Source: JBGUVL01 sp964370395
GTDB taxonomy: Bacteria > Bacillota_I > Bacilli_A > Erysipelotrichales > Erysipelotrichaceae
NCBI GenBank assembly: GCA_964370395.1
Contig: CAYJIZ010000009.1
Coordinates: forward strand, 1-64,000
Length of the DNA: 64,000 nt
Direction of reading: 5' to 3'
Numbering within the stretch: the stretch's first letter is position 1; each line of letters opens with the position of its first letter. Under the pieces are notes generated by a model. The model was not told the origin of the DNA. It searched no databases and saw only the letters and a list, made by a program, of their open reading frames with translations. The position numbers and the translations under genes were made by a program. Of this stretch, positions 41,141 to 49,011 are shown one piece after another.

Positions 41141-41619
41141 TGAAAACAGCAATTTATCCAGGAAGTTTTGATCCGATTACCAAAGGGCATATGGATATCA
41201 TTACTCGTTCATCTAAGATTTTTGATCAAGTAATCGTGGTGATTATGCGCAATGATAAAAAAGCGTATTTGTTTTCAGAAGAAGAACGTTTGGAAATGAT
41301 TGCCCAAGCTTGTGCTTCTTTGCATAATGTAACGTGCGTGGTCGGGGAAGGATTGTCAGTTAAGTTTGCCAAACAAAATAATGCGAATGTAATGATTCGT
41401 GGAATCCGTGCAGTGCAGGATTACGAATACGAATTGCAAAGTGCAACCGCGAATATGTGGTTGGATAGTTCAATTGAAACGTGTTTCTTTATGGCGAAGC
41501 CAGAGTATTCGTTTTTGTCGAGCAGTAGTGTAAAAGAGATTGCATCTTATAATGAAGATGTAAGTCGTTTTGTGGATCCTTTTGTGGAGCAAAAACTAAG
41601 TGAGAAGTTTAAAAACTAA
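41140..41619 (+). CDS. coaD: Phosphopantetheine adenylyltransferase
   Basis: This 159-residue enzyme makes dephospho-CoA from phosphopantetheine and ATP. The N-terminal YPGSFDPITKGHMDII has the nucleotidyltransferase TxGH-like motif, and FLSSSSVKEIA is the C-terminal signature. It overlaps rsmD by one base and ends in a terminator. Its size matches the family. Confidence 0.97.
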   Translation: MKTAIYPGSFDPITKGHMDIITRSSKIFDQVIVVIMRNDKKAYLFSEEERLEMIAQACASLHNVTCVVGEGLSVKFAKQNNANVMIRGIRAVQDYEYELQSATANMWLDSSIETCFFMAKPEYSFLSSSSVKEIASYNEDVSRFVDPFVEQKLSEKFKN

Positions 41620-41620
41620 G

Positions 41621-41644
41621 AAGTGACGAGTGGTCACTTTTTTT
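41621..41644 (+). terminator. Terminator of ftsW-rsmD-coaD
   Basis: AGTGAC pairs with GTCACT and is followed by seven Ts, just after coaD. Confidence 0.82.
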
Positions 41645-41657
41645 AAAAAAACAAAAA

Positions 41658-41700
41658 TTAACACAAAATTAACAAAAGTATAACACTATTTATATATAAT
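41658..41700 (+). promoter_or_regulatory. Pho-box promoter of the Na/Pi transporter gene
   Basis: TTAACA (41658-41663), TTAACA (41669-41674) and ATAACA (41680-41685) repeat with an exact 11-bp period. They are followed, nine bases later, by TATAAT (41695-41700) and no -35 box. This is the arrangement of a PhoP-activated promoter in Bacillus-like bacteria. The gene downstream is a phosphate transporter, so the fit is functional as well. PhoP itself is not in the window. Confidence 0.72.
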
Positions 41701-41742
41701 TATCATGAATTATAAATATTCATATTATACAATGGAGGGTTT

Positions 41743-43389
41743 ATGGGATTCGAAAGTATATTAACGCTATTAGGAGGACTGGCTCTGTTTCTTTATGGGA
41801 TGAAGATGATGAGCGATGGTCTGGAGGTTGCAGCTGGAGATAAAATGCAAGCCATTTTAGAAAAGCTTACAGCCAATCGATTTATTGGTATTTTGGTAGG
41901 AGCAATGATTACAGCTGCCATTCAAAGTTCGTCAGCAACCACGGTAATGGTTATCGGGTTTGTTAATTCAGGATTGATGAAACTAGAAAAAGCGGTATGG
42001 GTTATTATGGGAGCAAACATCGGGACGACGATCACAGGGCAATTAATTGCCTTAGATGTATCGGCTATTGCACCGATTATTGCGATTATTGGTGTGGTTT
42101 TAGTAACATTCTTCAATAATGAGAAATTGAAGAGTATTGGTGAAATCTTTGGAGGATTAGGGATTTTATTCATTGGGATGGGTATGATGTCTGATTCGAT
42201 GGTTCCACTTCGTGAATCGGAAGCGTTTGTTTCAATTATGACAAACTTCTCAAATCCATTGTTAGGTATACTAGCGGGGGCAGCATTTACTGCGATTATT
42301 CAAAGTTCGAGTGCTTCCATCGGTATTTTACAGGCACTTGCTGCCAGTGGGGTTATCCCACTGCAAAGTGCAGTTTACGTATTGTTTGGACAAAATATAG
42401 GGACATGTGTGACTTCGTTCTTAGCGTCTTTGTCAGCCAATCGAAATGCCAAGCGAGCAACGCTGGTGCATTTGTTGTTTAATATGATAGGTACGGTATT
42501 GTTTGTAAGTGTCGCTATGACATTCCCATTTGCGGAAATCGTAGCCAACTTTACGCCAAACAACCCAATGGCACAACTTGCCAACATTCATACTATCTTC
42601 AATGTTGTGACAACGTTATTGTTGTTGCCATTTGGTAAGAAGTTAGCAGAATTGACATATGTGCTATTACCGTTAAAAGAAGACGAGAAAGAAGATACAA
42701 TGGAGTTAACGCTATTAGGAGACCAAACGTTTGGTTCTGGTTTGGTAGCGATGACTTCATTAAAAGCAGAAATTGTTCGTATGTTTGTATTAACGAAAAA
42801 GTCATTCTTGTTAACACGTGATGTGTTTATGGAAGGCAAGAAGTTAAATAGTGAGAAAATTGAAAATAATGAAAAGCGTATTAATCGTATGAACTTTGAA
42901 ATCAATAAGTTTATGTCGAACGTTACAACGCTTGGATTAAATGAAGTAGAATCAGGAAAATGTAATGTATTGTTTAAGTTATCAGTTGATATTGAACGAA
43001 TTGGTGATCATATTGAAAACTTAGCAGAATATGCAAGAATGTATAATTTAAAAGAGATTACATTTGATGAAACAACGAAAAAAGAGTTGGATGCGTTATA
43101 CCAAAACATTCAACATGTACAAAATATTTTATTAGAAGAAGATGTATTTGATAGCGAAGACTTGTTTAAAGAAATTGAAGACAAAGAAGAAGAAATGGAT
43201 AAAAATACAGCGATGTTTAGAAAGAACGAAATCAAACGTCTACAAAACAAAGTGGACGATGCCAACACGGGTGTGATTTATTCTGAAATGTTGACGGATT
43301 TGGAACGTATCTCTGACTACTTATTAAATGTAGCACAAGATTGCCAAACGTATGAATTATCATTCAAACAAGTATACAATGCACAATAA
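41743..43389 (+). CDS. Na+/phosphate cotransporter with PhoU-like C-terminal domain (NptA type)
   Basis: This 548-residue protein has an N-terminal Na/Pi-cotransporter domain with the inverted repeat motifs AAIQSSSATTVMV and AIIQSSSASIGIL in separate halves. About eight to ten transmembrane segments are followed by a cytoplasmic PhoU-like helical domain from about residue 340. It should import phosphate with sodium, with the PhoU-like tail possibly sensing phosphate status. A GGAGGG site lies before the ATG. The promoter carries three phased Pho-box repeats. Confidence 0.93.
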   Translation: MGFESILTLLGGLALFLYGMKMMSDGLEVAAGDKMQAILEKLTANRFIGILVGAMITAAIQSSSATTVMVIGFVNSGLMKLEKAVWVIMGANIGTTITGQLIALDVSAIAPIIAIIGVVLVTFFNNEKLKSIGEIFGGLGILFIGMGMMSDSMVPLRESEAFVSIMTNFSNPLLGILAGAAFTAIIQSSSASIGILQALAASGVIPLQSAVYVLFGQNIGTCVTSFLASLSANRNAKRATLVHLLFNMIGTVLFVSVAMTFPFAEIVANFTPNNPMAQLANIHTIFNVVTTLLLLPFGKKLAELTYVLLPLKEDEKEDTMELTLLGDQTFGSGLVAMTSLKAEIVRMFVLTKKSFLLTRDVFMEGKKLNSEKIENNEKRINRMNFEINKFMSNVTTLGLNEVESGKCNVLFKLSVDIERIGDHIENLAEYARMYNLKEITFDETTKKELDALYQNIQHVQNILLEEDVFDSEDLFKEIEDKEEEMDKNTAMFRKNEIKRLQNKVDDANTGVIYSEMLTDLERISDYLLNVAQDCQTYELSFKQVYNAQ

Positions 43390-43390
43390 A

Positions 43391-43417
43391 AAAACCTAGG
43401 TTAGTTACCTAGGTTTT
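43391..43417. terminator. Bidirectional terminator after the Na/Pi transporter gene
   Basis: A perfect 11-bp stem (AAAACCTAGGT with ACCTAGGTTTT) around TAGTT separates convergent genes. The end of the downstream minus-strand gene lies inside it. Confidence 0.87.
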
Positions 43418-44615
43418 CTTTTGGATAATTGGTGATGATGTAGTAACGAACTGTTTTTTGGTCATCTTCTACACTCACTTGAATTTGTGAACTTGTACCC
43501 GTTTTAATACGAATGTTATCCAATTGTTTTGGTTCATTTGGATCCACTTGTCCATAGTATTCTTCTGTTATTTTAAAGTTTGCTGCTGCACTGCGAACAG
43601 CATCGATGTTTTCGTATTGTTCAAGACCACCTGGTAAAGCAATTGCAAAAGGTTCGTCTCTTGCGAATTCCACTGCGACAACATGACAATCATTGATGTC
43701 AGCAGGTAATTCAGAATAGTTTTTCACGCTAACAAATAAGTAGTAATCATTTTTCTCTAACATGTATTTTTTTGTTTGGTTGTCATTAGAAGGAATGATG
43801 ACATCCTTGTCCTTAATCTTCCATCCTTCTTTTGTAAAGGAGGACATCGCAGTTGGTAAGTTGTAGATCGCCCCATCAATTGCGAAAGCTTCAGAACTGA
43901 TGCCTTCAGGCAAGCTTGTACGAGGTTGTTCGTTTTTTAAACTTTCTGGTAATGCTGTTTTTGTCAGTGGTTTTTCATACGATAAGATAATCTCTTCTAG
44001 TATTTCACTTTCTTCATCCATAACTAAGACAATGGTTTGTCTCGCATCGTATTGGTATAAAATAGCATAGCTATCTTTGGTGAAGTCTTCTAATATTTCA
44101 CTTTCCCGTCCATACGTTTTAAGGATTTCCTCTTCGCTACTTTTTCCTAGGACAATGCCTTTTGGTAATGTAACTGTATGGTCTTTGTAGTCTTCGCTCG
44201 CTAGACTAACACTGGATAAATAGTATTTGTCCATCGTTGCTGGAAACTCTTCACTACTGTTGAAGTAAGTGTGTAATGAAATATCGTTTTTTGTGAACCA
44301 TTGGTGATCCATTGGAATGAATTCGAATGGATCGTCAGGTATTGTTGTTTGATCGCTCCAACCAAGTTTGATAAAGTCAGGTAAACTGATTGGTAATTGA
44401 ACCATTTCTTCATCAATCTTAAAAGCGAATGAGTACAGGTTCTTCATTGGATCATTAGAATTATTCGTTACATTTTTTACTGGTTTATAATTTGTTTCTT
44501 CTTTTGCCATTGACATTGCAATGTTTGTATCTTTCGGTAATAACGTTTGAAAACAAAAGATAAGAAAGGCGAGAATCAATACGCCTAAAATGATTTTTGT
44601 TTTTGAAATTTTCAT
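43401..44615 (-). CDS. Membrane-anchored extracytoplasmic protein with an internal duplication
   Basis: This 404-residue protein is not assigned to a known family. A short basic N-terminus and one hydrophobic segment (residues 7-25) suggest membrane anchoring with the rest outside. Two similar halves are visible. LPISLPDFIKLGWS pairs with LPTAMSSFTKEGWK, and each is followed by an aromatic-rich LPKGIVLG- or LPGGLEQY-containing segment. The ATG at 44615 has an AAGGAAGG site; an earlier start at 44639 is unsupported. No Cys fits a good lipobox. It is a single gene. Confidence 0.72.
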   Translation of the reverse strand: MKISKTKIILGVLILAFLIFCFQTLLPKDTNIAMSMAKEETNYKPVKNVTNNSNDPMKNLYSFAFKIDEEMVQLPISLPDFIKLGWSDQTTIPDDPFEFIPMDHQWFTKNDISLHTYFNSSEEFPATMDKYYLSSVSLASEDYKDHTVTLPKGIVLGKSSEEEILKTYGRESEILEDFTKDSYAILYQYDARQTIVLVMDEESEILEEIILSYEKPLTKTALPESLKNEQPRTSLPEGISSEAFAIDGAIYNLPTAMSSFTKEGWKIKDKDVIIPSNDNQTKKYMLEKNDYYLFVSVKNYSELPADINDCHVVAVEFARDEPFAIALPGGLEQYENIDAVRSAAANFKITEEYYGQVDPNEPKQLDNIRIKTGTSSQIQVSVEDDQKTVRYYIITNYPKENLGN

Positions 44616-44690
44616 AGGTATCCCTTCCTTTATAACCATTATATTACAATTTTAACGCTATAACAATTCAATTTCGGTTGTATTTTTTAT

Positions 44691-44719
44691 ATGACAATAT
44701 AGAAAAAGTATATTATAAT
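44691..44719 (+). promoter_or_regulatory. Promoter of the metallophosphoesterase gene
   Basis: ATGACA (44691-44696, one mismatch to consensus) and TATAAT (44714-44719) are separated by 17 bases. Confidence 0.72.
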
Positions 44720-44738
44720 AATACATAGAGGGAAGAGA

Positions 44739-45620
44739 ATGGAAAAACGTAAACATCTTATTAGAAATATCTTATTATCATTTTTAGCGCTCCTTATATG
44801 TTTTATTGGGTATGCTGCCGCTTCGTACTATAGCTCTAAAAACTATGTTGAATGCACGACATACGAATATCCAAGCGAACGCATCGATAAGGAAGTGAAC
44901 GTGGTCGTATTATCTGATGTGCATGCGCATATGTTTGGTGAGGATAATAAGAAATTATTAGCAAAAGTTAAGGAAGCAAAACCGGATATTATATTAGCGG
45001 TAGGTGATATTATCAACTTTTATGAAGAATCACCAGACTTTTTGTTTCACTTAATTTCACAGTTAAAAGAAATTGCACCTACGTATTATAGTGTAGGAAA
45101 CCATGAAGTGGAATTAATGAATGTGAAGCAATTCGATCTTCAAAATGGAGTCGAGAGTGCAGGTGGTATTTATTTGGACCAAGAATTTGTGGATGTGGAT
45201 GTAAAAGGACAAGCGTTACGCATTGGTGGATTGTACGATTATTCGTATAACTATGCACAAGTTCCACAAGAACAATATGTGGAAAAGAGTAGTTATCAAT
45301 ATTTGCAATCGTTTGAGAATAGCGATCGCTTTAAAATCATGATGAGCCATCGCCCAGAAAGTTTTCTTACTGATGCACAAGATGCCAAATGGGATATTGA
45401 TTTAGTAGTAAGTGGACACGAACACGGTGGGCAAATTCGTTTGCCATTCATCGGTGGGTTTTATTCAACACATTTAGGACTGTTTTCTGAATTTTTAGAT
45501 GACTATCATATTGTGAATGGAATACCTATGGTTATTTCAAGAGGGCTGGGAACACATGAAAGCAATGTTCCACCTCGTATGTACAACATACCTGAAATCG
45601 TAAAAATCACAATTACATAA
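44739..45620 (+). CDS. Membrane-anchored metallophosphoesterase (YkuE/YaeI-like)
   Basis: This 293-residue protein has an N-terminal membrane anchor (residues 10-28) and a calcineurin-type phosphoesterase domain. Metal-site motifs are LSDVHAH, VGDIIN, GNHE, SHRPE and GHEHGG, in the right order. Relatives act on outside phosphoesters such as UDP-diacylglucosamine or lipoteichoic-acid-like polymers, but the substrate here is unknown. A GAGGGAAGAG site precedes the ATG. It is a single-gene unit with its own promoter and terminator. Confidence 0.9.
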   Translation: MEKRKHLIRNILLSFLALLICFIGYAAASYYSSKNYVECTTYEYPSERIDKEVNVVVLSDVHAHMFGEDNKKLLAKVKEAKPDIILAVGDIINFYEESPDFLFHLISQLKEIAPTYYSVGNHEVELMNVKQFDLQNGVESAGGIYLDQEFVDVDVKGQALRIGGLYDYSYNYAQVPQEQYVEKSSYQYLQSFENSDRFKIMMSHRPESFLTDAQDAKWDIDLVVSGHEHGGQIRLPFIGGFYSTHLGLFSEFLDDYHIVNGIPMVISRGLGTHESNVPPRMYNIPEIVKITIT

Positions 45621-45645
45621 AAAAAAGAGCGATTGCTCTTTTTCT
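45621..45645. terminator. Bidirectional terminator between phosphoesterase and hpf
   Basis: AAAAAAGAGC pairs with GCTCTTTTT around GATT, followed by a T-rich tract, between convergent genes. Confidence 0.85.
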
Positions 45646-45647
45646 TT

Positions 45648-46190
45648 TTATTCACATTCAATACAACCGTATCCACCATCATGACGTTTGTAAACAACGT
45701 TGATGTCTTTGGAATCATTATCAGTAAAGATGTAGAAATTGTGATTTAACATTTCCATACGCATAATTGCTTCATCTAAATCCATTACATCTGGAGCAAT
45801 TGTTTTTGTACGAACTACTTCATCATCGAAATCTTCACTTTCATCCATCGTGTTTGCTTCTTCTTCATCGATGAATGCCATTGCTAGTTTGTCTTTTCCT
45901 TTTCTAGATAATCTTGTTTTTTGTCTTCTAATTTGATCTTCTAATTTATCGATTACTAAATCGATTGCTGCATACAAATCATCGTGTGTAACTTCTGCTC
46001 TTAACACAGCAACTTTAGTGGGAATGGTTACTTCTATTTTTTGTCCATGTGGATAAACACGAACCACAACATTAGCGTGTGTGTTTTCATCTATGATTAG
46101 ATATTTTTCTAAGACAGCCAGTTTTGTTTCCACCTTTTCTGCAATCGCTGGCGTAACGGTAATGTTTTTTCCATAAATTTGTACTTTCAT
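45648..46190 (-). CDS. hpf: Long-form ribosome hibernation promoting factor
   Basis: This 180-residue protein is long HPF. The N-terminal domain (MKVQIYGKNITVTPAI and the LYAAIDLVIDKLEDQIRRQK helix) binds the 30S decoding centre. An acidic linker leads to the C-terminal dimerisation domain (EAIMRMEMLNHNFYIFTD and INVVYKRHDGGYGCIE). It makes 100S inactive ribosomes in stationary phase. An AGGAGG site precedes the ATG. It is a single-gene unit. Confidence 0.96.
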   Translation of the reverse strand: MKVQIYGKNITVTPAIAEKVETKLAVLEKYLIIDENTHANVVVRVYPHGQKIEVTIPTKVAVLRAEVTHDDLYAAIDLVIDKLEDQIRRQKTRLSRKGKDKLAMAFIDEEEANTMDESEDFDDEVVRTKTIAPDVMDLDEAIMRMEMLNHNFYIFTDNDSKDINVVYKRHDGGYGCIECE

Positions 46191-46294
46191 TATAAGTACC
46201 TCCTTTTACTTCTTTGTTATTCTTATTATAGCAATTTTTCACAAAAAGATAAGCCTTTTCTTTTTCTAGAGATGTGATATACTATAGATGTAAA

Positions 46295-46327
46295 GGGCAA
46301 AATTAGATAACTGATTTTGCCTTTTTT
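46295..46327. terminator. Terminator-like hairpin between phospholipase-like gene and hpf
   Basis: GGCAAAAT pairs with ATTTTGCC across a 10-nt loop. The stronger T run (TTTTTT) lies on the plus-strand side, so it looks better oriented for plus-strand transcripts. It also begins at the end of the minus-strand phospholipase-like gene. Confidence 0.5.
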
Positions 46328-47300
46328 ATTTGCGATAAATGACTTCTTTATGGATGCGAGCCATCGGTTCGCTGATTCCATTAGAATACGTTTTATCTGC
46401 GATAAATGCAAGCAGTTCGTCGCTTTGCATCTCTTGTTCAAGCGCTTTAAACAAGAGTGGTAAGCCTTGCTTGGCTTGTTGTATCGCTTCGCTAAATAAA
46501 TCTGTCACACTTTGTTTTGATTGTGCTCCAGTACATGGGTGCAACCATAATTTGTGGTTATCATTCATAATATCATGGGAATGATCGATTTTACTTCGAA
46601 CGATATTTCCGCTGAATAACCAAGGCTTACGAACAAACAATTCGTATACTTTAATACAGTGGTATTTTATCCCTTTTGGGTCATGCAAATAACGTTGGGC
46701 TAATTCCCAATCTTTTAATGCTGTTGCAATTGTTTCTTCCGTTATGTCCTCTTCTAAAAGCTGTTTTGCACACACGCAATAGACGTTGCTGATCGCTTGG
46801 ACAGTATATTTTGATTGCCAACAGTTTTTAAAGGTAGCGTAGGTTTTGACACTATCGTTACGATAGCGATCCAACATAATCGTATCCATCATCGATTCAA
46901 AACGATGGTGGTAGTATTTGCTCATTTTTTCTTTGAAACCAGTTTTGTAAACAACATAAGGATGCATGATACTATCTAATTGCCAGTGTAGATAGTGCCC
47001 AATTAAGTAGGTTGCCATTGCTTCTTTTACTTCCTTGTCCTCTTGTTTATGGTATTGTGCTATCGCTGTTTCATAAAAAGCATTGATGTGTTTATTATGA
47101 AACTGCGAACCGATGTTAGCGATGCGCATATCTTGTTTTTTCCAAAATGGATAAAACCCATAAAAGAACAAGAAGTCGGGACCGTTGGTACCGATACGAT
47201 ATTCGTGATAATGGTTTTCAATCATCTGTTTGTATTTCTTATTGCTAATCTCTTTTCTTACTTCTTCACAAAAAATAGTATGCGTAATAATATTTGGCAT
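46326..47300 (-). CDS. Zinc-dependent phospholipase C-like protein
   Basis: This 324-residue protein resembles the zinc-dependent phospholipase C family (PF00882-like). It has a conserved start (MPNIITHTIFCEEV), GTNGPDFLFFYGFYP, and multiple histidines such as LIGHYLHWQLDSIMHPYVV and YHHRFESMMD. No signal peptide is present, so it may be cytoplasmic; many such proteins in Firmicutes are annotated by family only. The ATG at 47300 has a GAGAGG site and begins the conserved core. An earlier in-frame start at 47360 is not supported. Confidence 0.8.
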   Translation of the reverse strand: MPNIITHTIFCEEVRKEISNKKYKQMIENHYHEYRIGTNGPDFLFFYGFYPFWKKQDMRIANIGSQFHNKHINAFYETAIAQYHKQEDKEVKEAMATYLIGHYLHWQLDSIMHPYVVYKTGFKEKMSKYYHHRFESMMDTIMLDRYRNDSVKTYATFKNCWQSKYTVQAISNVYCVCAKQLLEEDITEETIATALKDWELAQRYLHDPKGIKYHCIKVYELFVRKPWLFSGNIVRSKIDHSHDIMNDNHKLWLHPCTGAQSKQSVTDLFSEAIQQAKQGLPLLFKALEQEMQSDELLAFIADKTYSNGISEPMARIHKEVIYRK

Positions 47301-47406
47301 AGTGACCTCTCTCATCTGTTTTATTATAGCATAGCTTTGTTTATTTTTAAAAAGATACACATGCTTTCACATAAAAAAATAGTGACGTTTTTTCAAGTAA
47401 ACAGCA

Positions 47407-48873
47407 CTATTTTTGTAAATTTAATTGATGTAGAATCCAGTGGTAAACAAGTACCATCGCATACGTATCCATCGCACAATATGCCAATAATTCTTTGCGG
47501 ATATCATGTTTGTCTTTTGCTTTGTGTTCATCTAACATACGATAGTTGCGTACGGCTTCCATACCATGTGAAATCTCTAGATCAGCATAGTCATAATCGG
47601 TGAAGATAGCGACTAGTTTTTTTAGGGAATACATTCCTTGCATCCTTGAATCATAGATTAATCCATTGCTGAAAGGAATGGCTAAATCGATCATTCGTTC
47701 CCAGATGTTTTTTAATGCTTCTTCGTATTGTGGAAATTGTTTCGCTAATTGTTTTAAACGTAACTTTTCTGCCCCTTCTACATTGAAACACATGACACTT
47801 CCTGTTTTTGGGATGTCGTGAATCAAATGTTCAATAAAGGGAACACGACAATCTTGCATTCCTAAGTATTCTTTGTGTTCTAACGTGTCTTTATGAGCGT
47901 GTTCAATGTGCAAGGAATATTGAAACGTCAACACATCAAATGGTTTCATGTTTTCGTAAGGTGGGTAAGCATAGGTTTCCCATTCGAAATCCAAATATGA
48001 AATAGGATATGTAAGCGTGTGGAAGAAAGCACGGACTGCACTTGTATCAAAAAACAAGGCGTTGTTTCGTGCTGCCACAATTTGTGCAAATTGATGGCGA
48101 GTTCCTTCAATGGTAGCAATGTCAACATCTGCTAAATCACGAATGCCTTGTTCAAGCAGATTGAACTTATGAGCACTACTAACTAGGTTTAAAATAGATG
48201 TGTCTTTTTTTGGAGCATCGAAACAAGTATCAAAATAGACACATTTGTTTCTTCTTGTACATATGCTTGTTCTTTCTTTGTGAATTTCTTCTTTGCTTAA
48301 TGTTTCATCCATTTTTTGTAGGATAATAGAAACATCACGTTTGCGCTGTTTCAATAAGGTCTTAATTTTTTCACCACGATGGTTTTTATCATTGTAGAAG
48401 AAATCGTTCACAATTAATAATTGTTGTGCATCTAGCTCTTGTTCGCGAACGTATTCGCTATTCAAGTGAATGATATTCACTTTTTTAACATTGATGTTTA
48501 ATTGTTCAAGCACCCATAATTGATCTGCTAAAGATTGCGCTTCGCTTTCCTTAGGGAAACAAGAAGCGTAGACAAAGTAGATTCGATACCCATCTTTGTA
48601 TTTTTCCATTAATGGAATACGGATGCGTAAGTCTGAAAATTGAAAACGTACCTTGCTGAAAAATTGAAAGTTATTTTCGTTTGCAAAGAAAGCTTCGTTC
48701 GTATCGTTTGGTTTGCCTTCAAACCAAGACTCAATATGTAATTTTTTTTGTATCAGTGCATAGATATCTTCATTATAGAAAACAAAAGGCACAAAAGGTT
48801 GTGGTTCTTTCTTTGAAAGCCACAACATCTTTTCACAACGTTCCCATTTTTTGATATCACTAATACGTTTCAT
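47407..48873 (-). CDS. DUF2779-family protein (Cas4-like Fe-S and RNase-like domains)
   Basis: This 488-residue protein has the DUF2779 pattern. Its middle contains a cysteine cluster (CTRRNKCVYFDTC) like the Fe-S knot of Cas4/RecB-type nucleases. A C-terminal RNase H-like region follows, with YLDFEWETYAYPPY (acidic strand) and CFNVEGAEKLRLKQLAKQFP. Such proteins are proposed nucleases of unknown pathway. ATG 48873 (TAGGAG site, seven bases away) is preferred to GTG 48879. It is a single gene, not near CRISPR genes. Confidence 0.82.
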   Translation of the reverse strand: MKRISDIKKWERCEKMLWLSKKEPQPFVPFVFYNEDIYALIQKKLHIESWFEGKPNDTNEAFFANENNFQFFSKVRFQFSDLRIRIPLMEKYKDGYRIYFVYASCFPKESEAQSLADQLWVLEQLNINVKKVNIIHLNSEYVREQELDAQQLLIVNDFFYNDKNHRGEKIKTLLKQRKRDVSIILQKMDETLSKEEIHKERTSICTRRNKCVYFDTCFDAPKKDTSILNLVSSAHKFNLLEQGIRDLADVDIATIEGTRHQFAQIVAARNNALFFDTSAVRAFFHTLTYPISYLDFEWETYAYPPYENMKPFDVLTFQYSLHIEHAHKDTLEHKEYLGMQDCRVPFIEHLIHDIPKTGSVMCFNVEGAEKLRLKQLAKQFPQYEEALKNIWERMIDLAIPFSNGLIYDSRMQGMYSLKKLVAIFTDYDYADLEISHGMEAVRNYRMLDEHKAKDKHDIRKELLAYCAMDTYAMVLVYHWILHQLNLQK

Positions 48874-49011
48874 AAACACTCCTACTAAATTGACTTTTTT
48901 TATTATACCACACGTTGTGAATTTTCACATAAAAAGATAGCTGTGTTTGTTGATATCTTGTGAATTAAGCGAAAAAATATTGTATAATAAGTACATTGAG
49001 TGAGGTAAATT

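Noticed and set aside
42375..42905. Minus-strand open frames inside the Na/Pi transporter gene
   Set aside because: They mirror the coding frame of a well-supported gene, and their composition is that of reversed hydrophobic codons.
47043..47603. 186-residue plus-strand frame across two minus-strand genes
   Set aside because: It runs antisense through the phospholipase-like and DUF2779 genes, both of which have clear domain motifs.
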